DNA of 39,315 nucleotides, taken from the NCBI GenBank assembly GCA_002368805.1, contig DFFH01000116.1, positions 1,947-41,261 on the forward strand. The letters are read 5' to 3'. The notes beneath the pieces were generated by a model. That model ran no database searches, was not told the origin of the DNA, and saw only the letters and a program-made list of their open reading frames with translations. Of the stretch, positions 33,016 to 39,315 are shown in pieces (positions within the stretch are counted from its first letter, which is position 1; each line of letters begins with the position of its first letter). This DNA comes from Mageeibacillus sp. UBA3781. GTDB taxonomy: Bacteria > Bacillota > Clostridia > Saccharofermentanales > Saccharofermentanaceae. The position numbers were made by a program, and so were the translations under genes.

Positions 33016-34266
33016 ATGGAGATTGCATTAGGTTTTGGTAAAGAGAAGATCCCGGTACAGGTCCCGGATGATCAGGTGATGGCAGTCCTTACACCGAACG
33101 AGGCAGAGATCGGTCTTACCGGATCGGATGAAGTCTATCGTTCCATGAGAGAGCCGATCGGGCTCCCGCCGCTCCGTGAAGTCGTGAAGAAAGGTGAGAC
33201 CGTAGCGATCATCACCTCGGATATCACCCGCCCGATCCCGAGTTATAAAGTCCTTCCGGCAGTACTCGACGAGCTTTCCGCCGCCGGTATCGAAGATAAG
33301 GACATCACTATCGTATTTGCACTCGGCTCCCACGGCGGCCATACCGAAGAGCGTATGCGCTACATGGTCGGAGATGCTGTCTATGACCGTGTCCGCTGCA
33401 TCGATTCCGACGTCAATGACGCAGTGCATGTAGGTACCACATCCCGCGGAACTCCGGTAGATATTTTCCGTCCGGTAGTAGAAGCGGACAGAAGGATCTG
33501 CCTCGGCAATATCGAGTATCACTATTTCGCCGGATATTCCGGAGGATACAAGGCCATCATGCCGGGCGTTTCCACCTGGGACGCGATCCAGCACAACCAC
33601 AGCGCGATGGTTGAGCCTTCTGCATGTGCCGGTCACCTCGAGGGCAATCCGGTCCGTGAGGATATCGAAGAAGCAGGTAAGATCCTGGGCGTCGATTATA
33701 TCGTCAATGTCGTTCTCGATGCGAAGAAGGAGATTATCCGGAGCTTCGCCGGTGATCCTATCCTGGCGCACCGCGAGGGCTGCAAGTTCCTCGATTCGTT
33801 CTATAAGGTCTCTATCCCCGAGCAGGCGGACATCGTCGTCGTCAGTGCGGGTGGTTTCCCGAAAGACATCAATATGTATCAGGCGCAAAAAGCACTGGAC
33901 AACGCCAAGCACGCTGTCAAGGACGGCGGTATCATCGTATGGATCGCTTCCTGTAAGGAAGGACTCGGCGAGAAGCACTTCGAGCAGTGGCTCACCGGTC
34001 ACGAGAAGAGCTCTGACATGATCACCCACATCAAGACGGACTTCGTCTTAGGCGGACACAAGGCCGCCGCGATCGCGATGGTCCTCGAGCGCGCACGTAT
34101 CTTCTTCGTTTCCGATCTGGAACACGACTTTGTAAAGAAGGTATTCCTCGAGCCGTATTCGGATATCCAGACAGCTATCGATGCTGCCATCAGGGAAAAG
34201 GGAAAAGACGCAAAGATCGTCGTTATGCCTTACGGCGGTTCGACTCTCCCGAAAGTAGAGGCTTGA
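33016..34266 (+). CDS. LarA-family nickel-pincer-dependent racemase/epimerase
   Basis: 416 residues. Active-site residues of Lactobacillus LarA are recognisable: Arg72 in DITRP, His106 in GSHGGHT, His169 in EYHYFAGYSGGYKA, Lys179 (the lysine that holds the nickel-pincer nucleotide as a thioamide) and His195 in QHNH. The Lys-His spacings of 10 and 16 match LarA. The substrate could be lactate or another 2-hydroxy acid, since the wider family acts on several. The cofactor enzymes LarB, LarC and LarE are not in the window. AGGAGG lies 7 nt before the ATG. Its last 44 nt overlap the 3' end of the convergent membrane-protein gene. Confidence 0.85.
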   Translation: MEIALGFGKEKIPVQVPDDQVMAVLTPNEAEIGLTGSDEVYRSMREPIGLPPLREVVKKGETVAIITSDITRPIPSYKVLPAVLDELSAAGIEDKDITIVFALGSHGGHTEERMRYMVGDAVYDRVRCIDSDVNDAVHVGTTSRGTPVDIFRPVVEADRRICLGNIEYHYFAGYSGGYKAIMPGVSTWDAIQHNHSAMVEPSACAGHLEGNPVREDIEEAGKILGVDYIVNVVLDAKKEIIRSFAGDPILAHREGCKFLDSFYKVSIPEQADIVVVSAGGFPKDINMYQAQKALDNAKHAVKDGGIIVWIASCKEGLGEKHFEQWLTGHEKSSDMITHIKTDFVLGGHKAAAIAMVLERARIFFVSDLEHDFVKKVFLEPYSDIQTAIDAAIREKGKDAKIVVMPYGGSTLPKVEA

Positions 34267-34891
34267 GTTTCTTTCCGACCAGCGTGATAAGCGGTCCGAG
34301 AAACAGTGCCATCAGGATGATACCTACGATCGGCACACCCCCGAAAAGAATACCGATAATGATCGCCAGGCCATCCCAGCATATGCGGATGGCCGTTTTC
34401 GGTATTTGGGGAAGATGCGATGTGACCGCATCTGACAGGATGATCGGGATGCCGTCATACGGGGCAACTCCCGTATCCGCGTTAATATAAACGGCGGCAC
34501 TGATCATAAAGAAAAGAAGCGCGAGCAGGAAGATGGCCCAGCGGCTCGGCGCATCCGTAAAGATGTGATCCGCGATATTATTTCTCCAGATCCAGGTGAA
34601 AAAATCGACATAGTAACCGACCAGGATCATGTTAAAAAGAGTTCCCCAGCCGATGAGTCTTCTCTTAAGGAGAAGCACGATCAGAAACATCACGGAGTTC
34701 AGGAGCAGCTGCCAGTTGCCGAAAGAAAGGCCGATGCGGCTGCTGATGGAGCGGTTCATGAAAGTGCAGGGGTCGGTGCCGAGATCGCACATGACAAGAA
34801 AGGACAGGAAGAATCCCATCCCGAAAACACCTGCGAAACTCAGGAGTACACGCTTTTTATCCGCTTTGGTGAAACTATCTATCAGCTGCAT
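34223..34891 (-). CDS. YczE/YitT-like integral membrane protein
   Basis: 222 residues with about five membrane helices. Recognisable family features are GMGFFLSFLVMCDLGTDPCT near the start and YINADTGVAPYDGIPIIL in the second half, two similar G-x-D/G-P segments typical of the YczE/YyaS/YitT group. Function is unknown in the family. The gene ends inside larA: 44 nt of the two coding regions overlap tail to tail, so their mRNAs can pair. The start codon has only a weak GGAT upstream. Confidence 0.75.
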   Translation of the reverse strand: MQLIDSFTKADKKRVLLSFAGVFGMGFFLSFLVMCDLGTDPCTFMNRSISSRIGLSFGNWQLLLNSVMFLIVLLLKRRLIGWGTLFNMILVGYYVDFFTWIWRNNIADHIFTDAPSRWAIFLLALLFFMISAAVYINADTGVAPYDGIPIILSDAVTSHLPQIPKTAIRICWDGLAIIIGILFGGVPIVGIILMALFLGPLITLVGKKLKPLLSGESNRRKA

Positions 34892-34928
34892 GGGTGATCC
34901 TGACCGATCCTCCGTAGAAATACATTTA

Positions 34929-35390
34929 TCAGATCAGGAAGCTTAAGCCGGCGAGTGCGCCGTAAGCGATCAGCGTAACGACAACTGCGGCGATGCATAC
35001 GCCGATGATCGCTGCCAGGACCGCTTTCTTAAAGGGAACCTCACAGATCGCAGCGATGCCGGATCCTGTCCATGCGCCGGTTCCCGGAAGAGGAATAGCG
35101 ATGAATCCGACCAGGGTCCAGAATGCTACATTTCCGGCCTTTTCTGCTTTCTTTGCGAACTTTCTCTCGCAGAAATCCACGATCTTTTTGAGCTTCGGAT
35201 ACTTTCTCATCCAGTCGAAGACCTTTTTGACGAAGAGAAGGATGAACGGAACAGGAAGAAGATTTCCCACGATCGCCAGCGGCAGCGCGATGTGCCATGG
35301 GATGCCGACAGCTGCGGCATATGGGATGCTTCCACGGAGCTCCACGACCGGGATCATCGATATGAGAAACATGTAGAGGATCTTATTCAT
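34929..35390 (-). CDS. Small multidrug export family protein (COG2426-like)
   Basis: 153 residues. The N terminus MIPVVELRGSIPYAAAVGIP and the segment IPLPGTGAWTGSGIAA are hallmarks of the COG2426 / small multi-drug export protein family, predicted to have three to four membrane helices. Despite the name, transport activity is poorly documented. A charged loop (about 55-85) separates the halves. AAGGAG lies 9 nt before the start. It is 37 nt upstream of the YczE-like gene on the same strand and may be co-transcribed with it. Confidence 0.8.
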   Translation of the reverse strand: MNKILYMFLISMIPVVELRGSIPYAAAVGIPWHIALPLAIVGNLLPVPFILLFVKKVFDWMRKYPKLKKIVDFCERKFAKKAEKAGNVAFWTLVGFIAIPLPGTGAWTGSGIAAICEVPFKKAVLAAIIGVCIAAVVVTLIAYGALAGLSFLI

Positions 35391-35546
35391 CCTTTTATCT
35401 CCTTTATATTCTTTGGCGGCAGCACCTGCCGGGATTCTTTCTTTTTCCTATATAGCGGGAGAAATCACCCGCAAACGGCATAAGAATACCACATAAATTG
35501 GTCTCTGCCAAACTACATACCTTATGGACCGGTAACTCGCCTGATC

Positions 35547-36512
35547 TTACGACACGACGTTGACGGGAGATCCTTTTAAGTAAGAAGACAGATTGCCTGC
35601 CGCGACATCCATCAGACGAAGACGTGTCTCTTTCGGTGCCCATGCGATATGCGGAGTCAGATAGGTATTCGGCGAAGTCAGAAGAGGGTTATCTTCCCGG
35701 ATCGGCTCGACACTTACGACATCGGCGCCGAGGGCAGCGACTTTCCCGCTCTTCAAGGCTTTTGCGACTGCGGCTTCGTCCAGCACCGGACCGCGGGAAG
35801 TATTGATAAGGATCACGCCGTCTTTCATTTTCGAGATCGCTTTCTCATTCACCAGAGAGGTGGTCGCAGGTGTCAGCGGGCAGTGGAAGGAGATCACATC
35901 CGACTCTTTCCAGAGCGTCTCCTCATCAGTGAAGGTCACCTGAGGATCGGCTTTTCTCATCTCCTCTGTAATTTCCGAACGGCGGCAGGCGAGGACCTTC
36001 ATGCCCAGCGCAGATGCGATGCGGCTGACGCGGGATGCGATCTTACCAAACCCGAAAAGCCCCAGTGTCTTCCCGTAGAGTTCCGTAAGCGATCCGTCCC
36101 AGAAACAGAAATCACGGCCCCTGGTCCATACTCCTTCATGGACGAGATCACTGTGATGGCCGGCCTTGTTCGCGATCTCCAGAAGGAGGGCGATGGTCAT
36201 CTGTGCAGTGGCAAAAGTCGCATACTCCGGGATGTTCGTCACGGTGATCCCGTGCTCTCTGCAGTATTCCACATCCACGACATTAAAGCCGGTCGAGAGA
36301 CAGCCGATATACTTAAGATCCGGGAGCTTTTCCAGAACTTCTTTCGGGAAACAGGTCTTGTTTGTAAGACAGACCGATACGCCTTCCAGCCTTCCGAAGA
36401 TCTCGGAAGGTGCGGTGTAGTCATATACCACCAGCTCGCCGAGCGCTTCAAAGGGAGCCCAGGAGATGTCTCCCGGGTTTTCGGTGTATCCGTCCAGTAC
36501 TACGATCTTCAT
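35547..36512 (-). CDS. D-2-hydroxyacid dehydrogenase (hydroxypyruvate/glycerate dehydrogenase-like)
   Basis: 321 residues, typical length. VVLDGYTENPGDISW at the N terminus is characteristic of the hydroxypyruvate reductase / glycerate dehydrogenase subgroup. The NAD-binding motif is GLFGFGKIASR. The catalytic Arg is in INTSRGPVLDE, the Glu in the VSVEP segment, and the His in TPHIAWA. The enzyme interconverts a 2-oxoacid and a D-2-hydroxyacid with NAD(P)H. GAGGTGA lies 6 nt before the start. A possible -10 (36534-36539) lies at the end of the upstream gene. Confidence 0.9.
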   Translation of the reverse strand: MKIVVLDGYTENPGDISWAPFEALGELVVYDYTAPSEIFGRLEGVSVCLTNKTCFPKEVLEKLPDLKYIGCLSTGFNVVDVEYCREHGITVTNIPEYATFATAQMTIALLLEIANKAGHHSDLVHEGVWTRGRDFCFWDGSLTELYGKTLGLFGFGKIASRVSRIASALGMKVLACRRSEITEEMRKADPQVTFTDEETLWKESDVISFHCPLTPATTSLVNEKAISKMKDGVILINTSRGPVLDEAAVAKALKSGKVAALGADVVSVEPIREDNPLLTSPNTYLTPHIAWAPKETRLRLMDVAAGNLSSYLKGSPVNVVS

Positions 36513-36533
36513 TTCAGTTCACCTCAATAGGGT

Positions 36534-36539
36534 ATTATA
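36534..36539 (-). promoter_or_regulatory. Possible -10 box of the D-2-hydroxyacid dehydrogenase gene
   Basis: TATAAT on the minus strand, 22 nt before the start codon and just after the stop of the S37-type peptidase gene. No good -35 was found. Confidence 0.35.
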
Positions 36540-36541
36540 GC

Positions 36542-38212
36542 TTAGATATCCAGCGCCGAACGAACGACTTCGTCATATTCCTTGAACTGTTCATCACTTA
36601 AGTAATCCAGTGTCACTTCATCATGAAAAGAAGCGGGGAGATTGAAGATGTGAACATTCGGATTATCGGATTCCTTCATCTCCGAGACCTGGAAAATATC
36701 GGAGAGACCATTGACTATGATCAATGGTTTTCCTGTTTTTTCCACGGCCCCGATACGGGTGTTGAGGACATCCGGATTATAGGAGAAGAGCTCCTTATGC
36801 TCGTCAGTGATCCGGTATCCGAACACCTCCGGTTCCATTTCCTCGGTGATGTAAAGGGACACGTCGCTACCCTCTTTTTTCAGGGCATCACGGAAATAGG
36901 AAAAATCATAAGCGTAGTAGCCGTCCTCGCGATAACTCTGGAACATGTAGCTATAAAGATTCAATTCATCGCCGGATGGGACCACATCTTTTTCGAGATA
37001 GGCATAGTGCCAGGGACCGTAGAGATTTTCCATGACCTCGAAGGATTTATCCCGGAACTGACGTTTTTCCCAATCGGTTGTACTGTCTTTCAGCGCCAGC
37101 GCTTGCTCGATCATTTCGTAGTAATCGCCGTCAGGCATATCTTCGCTGTCGTACTGGAAAATGTGTACGAGATCAAAAACGGTACACTCATAAAGGATCT
37201 CTTTGGTAAAGGAAGAGGAGAACTGTAATCCGTACATTTCCGTGGCGTTTTTCCAGTATTGGTCCAGAAATTCATCTTCGTGCTTGAGCATTTCCAGCTG
37301 AAACTCGAAAAGAAGCTCTCTGTATCGTTTCGCTTTTTCTTTTCCGTAGCGGTCATCTCCGGCGGTCGTATAGATGTAATCACATAGCCCCGGAGAATTT
37401 TGCCCGATCTTCAGCATCGCGCATTCGGCTATGAAAAGATCCGCGTCTTCGGGATGACGGCCGAGCTGATAAGCCGTGAATTCACCGCCTTTGCTCATGC
37501 CTTCGATACACCATTTTCCCGAAAAGAACGTCTTGAGGCTTTCGATGATCTCGTGGAAATCTTCCGAAGCCTGCTCGCATGTCAGGTATTCCCAGTAGTC
37601 GGCTTTGTCACTGCTGAAACCATCCGGGCGGGAATTACCGTCAAAGCGGTATTCCGGTTCGATCAGATTACAACCGTACTTTTCCGAAAACAGAGGTTCT
37701 GCTTCATTATAGAAATCTCCGTCATACATGCCGTAGTAAAGATTATATCCGCCGATCGTGCACATGTTCGGCGCGTCTTTTCCCCTGTATTTCACATATA
37801 CCCGCTGAAGGAAAGTTCCTTTTGCCGGATCCTTGTGGTCGACCGGCATTTCAAAAAACAGGACATACTGGCTGTCATCGTAGTGGGATCTTTTCTGCAC
37901 ATTGACTACACCCGGAAGCTTTCTGAATTCTTCGGCGAGCTCGTCATGCGCATCCTTCATATCGCCGCTGACCGGAAAACCGGTTCCGTCAGGTGCTTCG
38001 GTTACCGTGATCAGTGAAGGATCGGATCCTTCCGTTGTCACAGAAGACGTTTCGGAAGGAGAGGTTTCGACCGTGGTTTCCGAAGTAGTGGGAGAACTTG
38101 TATCGGACTTCGTTTCAGATGTAGCTGTATCGTTCCTGCCGCAGGACGACAGAAAAATAACAGCGGAGAGCATAAACCCTCCGCATTTTAATTTCCAGGA
38201 TGATCTTTTCAT
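36542..38212 (-). CDS. Peptidase S37-type lipoprotein (tripeptidyl aminopeptidase-like)
   Basis: 556 residues. Residues 1-24 are a lipoprotein signal with LSSC (Cys24), followed by a Ser/Thr/Glu linker of about 50 residues that lifts the enzyme off the membrane. The catalytic part starts near residue 85. FFEMPVDHKDP and GTFLQRVYVKY match the PS-10/S37 family of secreted prolyl tripeptidyl aminopeptidases. The serine nucleophile is Ser240 in GMSKGG. Candidate Asp and His are in IVNGLSDIFQ and LPASFHDE near the C terminus. It probably trims peptides outside the cell. It follows the glutamate synthase gene by 45 nt on the same strand, and AAGGA precedes the start. Confidence 0.8.
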   Translation of the reverse strand: MKRSSWKLKCGGFMLSAVIFLSSCGRNDTATSETKSDTSSPTTSETTVETSPSETSSVTTEGSDPSLITVTEAPDGTGFPVSGDMKDAHDELAEEFRKLPGVVNVQKRSHYDDSQYVLFFEMPVDHKDPAKGTFLQRVYVKYRGKDAPNMCTIGGYNLYYGMYDGDFYNEAEPLFSEKYGCNLIEPEYRFDGNSRPDGFSSDKADYWEYLTCEQASEDFHEIIESLKTFFSGKWCIEGMSKGGEFTAYQLGRHPEDADLFIAECAMLKIGQNSPGLCDYIYTTAGDDRYGKEKAKRYRELLFEFQLEMLKHEDEFLDQYWKNATEMYGLQFSSSFTKEILYECTVFDLVHIFQYDSEDMPDGDYYEMIEQALALKDSTTDWEKRQFRDKSFEVMENLYGPWHYAYLEKDVVPSGDELNLYSYMFQSYREDGYYAYDFSYFRDALKKEGSDVSLYITEEMEPEVFGYRITDEHKELFSYNPDVLNTRIGAVEKTGKPLIIVNGLSDIFQVSEMKESDNPNVHIFNLPASFHDEVTLDYLSDEQFKEYDEVVRSALDI

Positions 38213-38240
38213 TTTGTCCTTTCCGTGATGGCCGTTTTAT

Positions 38241-38254
38241 CAGAAGATCTTCTG
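38241..38254. other. 14-bp perfect palindrome between two minus-strand genes
   Basis: CAGAAGATCTTCTG lies in the 45-nt gap between the glutamate synthase gene and the S37-type peptidase gene. As RNA it gives a 5-bp stem with a GATC loop. It may be a weak terminator or an operator. Confidence 0.35.
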
Positions 38255-38257
38255 GTA

Positions 38258-39315
38258 TCAGCCCTTTTCCTTGATGTACTTATCGATGGAAGCTGCTGCC
38301 TTTTTTCCTGCGCCCATGGCGAGGATAACGGTCGCGGCACCGGTGACGGCATCTCCTCCGGCAAAAACACCCGGACGGGAAGTGGCCATCGTCTCATCTG
38401 CGATGAGGCCGCCCTTCGGATTCGCTTCGAGGCCTTCTGTGGTGCTTCGGATCAGGGGGTTCGGAGAAGTACCGAGGGCCATGATCACAGTATCCACAGT
38501 GATCTCGTGCTCGGACCCCGAAATCGCGACAGGTCTTCTTCTTCCACTGGCATCCGGCTCACCGAGTTCCATCGAGATCACTTCGAGAGAGCTTACTTCG
38601 CCTGTTTCCGATCCGAGGATTCTGGTCGGGTTATTCAGGCACAAGAACTCGATGCCTTCTTCTTTTGCATGATGAACTTCTTCCGCGCGGGCCGGCATTT
38701 CTTCCTCGGAACGGCGGTACACGATATAGACGTGCTCCGCGCCGAGGCGCTTCGCGGTACGGGCGGCATCCATTGCGACGTTACCACCGCCGACGACAGC
38801 AACGGCAGAGCTCTTTCTGATCGGGGTGTCGTACTTGTCGCTATAGGCCTTCATGAGGTTCACGCGGGTGAGGTATTCATTAGCGGAATATACGCCGACG
38901 AGAGACTCGCCCTCGATACCCATGAAAGAGGGGAGACCTGCTCCCGATCCGATGAAAACAGCTTCATAACCTTCCGCGAAGATCTCATCAATGGTAAGTG
39001 TTTTTCCGATGACGAAGTTCGTTCTGACTTCGACACCGAGATCCTCGAGATGATCGACTTCCTTCTGTACGATGGCCTTCGGGAGACGAAACTCCGGAAT
39101 ACCATATACCAGTACACCACCGGCTTTATGGAATGCCTCGAAAATCGTGACTTTATAGCCGAGACGGGCGAGGTCTCCGGCGCAGGTCAGGCCTGCCGGA
39201 CCGGAACCGATAACTGCGACTTTATGACCGTTATCTTCCGCTTTCTCGATCTTTTCCTGGCTGTGTGCCATGTGGTAATCCGCCACGAAACGCTCGAGAC
39301 GGCCGATGCCGACGC
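38258..39315 (-). CDS. gltA: Glutamate synthase (NADPH) small subunit / GltA-type flavoprotein (5' end outside window)
   Basis: The frame stays open to the window edge and codes for GRLERFVADY upstream of the first internal start codons, a stretch normally internal in this family, so the gene starts outside. The visible part has the FAD-binding AVIGSGPAGLTCAGDLARLG, the YGIPEFRLPK motif, the second nucleotide-binding motif VAVVGGGNVAMDAAR and VFAGGDAVTGAATV near the end. These are typical of GltD/GltA pyridine-nucleotide oxidoreductases, including homotetrameric clostridial forms; the related NfnB cannot be fully excluded. The cysteine-rich N-terminal Fe-S domain would lie outside the window. 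Confidence 0.88.
   Translation of the reverse strand, partial: VGIGRLERFVADYHMAHSQEKIEKAEDNGHKVAVIGSGPAGLTCAGDLARLGYKVTIFEAFHKAGGVLVYGIPEFRLPKAIVQKEVDHLEDLGVEVRTNFVIGKTLTIDEIFAEGYEAVFIGSGAGLPSFMGIEGESLVGVYSANEYLTRVNLMKAYSDKYDTPIRKSSAVAVVGGGNVAMDAARTAKRLGAEHVYIVYRRSEEEMPARAEEVHHAKEEGIEFLCLNNPTRILGSETGEVSSLEVISMELGEPDASGRRRPVAISGSEHEITVDTVIMALGTSPNPLIRSTTEGLEANPKGGLIADETMATSRPGVFAGGDAVTGAATVILAMGAGKKAAASIDKYIKEKG

Noticed and set aside
16028..39315. Mobile element or prophage insertion
   Set aside because: No transposase, integrase, terminal inverted repeats or target duplications were seen anywhere in the window.

Overview
The window looks like chromosomal DNA from an anaerobic, fibre-degrading Clostridia member (Bacillota), probably of gut or rumen origin. 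The evidence is the Gram-positive surface apparatus (sortase, sorting signals, lipoproteins), strong AGGAGG-type ribosome binding sites, GH3 and GH43 glycosidases, a homotetrameric-type glutamate synthase small subunit, a LarA-family enzyme and clostridial gene styles. I cannot name the genus from sequence alone. No tRNA, rRNA, CRISPR array, transposase or phage gene was seen.

Layout. 1-855: 3' end of a GH3 glycosidase, probably of the inverted-domain type. 1040-13477: a compact pilus operon (major pilin with an SPTGI sorting motif, a SipA-like pseudo signal peptidase lacking both catalytic residues, a class B sortase with an extra C-terminal membrane module, and a 3112-residue repeat-rich adhesin with an APTGY motif). 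13595-15170: GH43 glycosidase and a Nudix hydrolase. 15281-16924 (minus): PotD-type lipoprotein and a PH-domain membrane protein. 17185-18030: proB without a PUA domain. 18161-18310 (minus): a possible small RNA. 18532-19527 (minus): an asparaginase-fold protein with a degraded active site. 19679-21760: exonuclease III and a PrsA-like foldase. 21829-25136: a zinc operon znuA-znuC-znuB-zur behind a promoter with a strong palindromic operator candidate. 25141-28878: PAP2 phosphatase, dihydrouridine synthase and a HerA/DUF853-type ATPase with a long charged helix. 29116-31523: a membrane protein, a small acidic lipoprotein-like peptide and a radical SAM/SPASM enzyme, which together look like a peptide-modification (RiPP-like) cassette. 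31699-34266: cation/proton antiporter and LarA-family protein. 34223-39315 (minus): two small membrane proteins, a D-2-hydroxyacid dehydrogenase, an S37-type peptidase lipoprotein and the 3' part of a glutamate synthase small subunit.

How the parts work together. The pilus operon resembles the streptococcal FCT-type arrangement, in which a class B sortase and the catalytically dead SipA chaperone polymerise a pilin carrying a PTG-type sorting motif. Here it sits between two plant-polysaccharide hydrolase genes, so a role in attaching to plant fibre is a reasonable guess but not shown. The zinc operon contains binding protein, ATPase, permease and its likely repressor. Most other genes are single housekeeping units separated by clear intrinsic terminators.

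The strongest candidates for something undescribed are the lipoprotein/radical-SAM pair, including a perfect 12-bp hairpin inside the maturase start region, and the pilus system with its tyrosine-rich repeat module and sortase membrane extension. The possible small RNA and the degenerate asparaginase come next.
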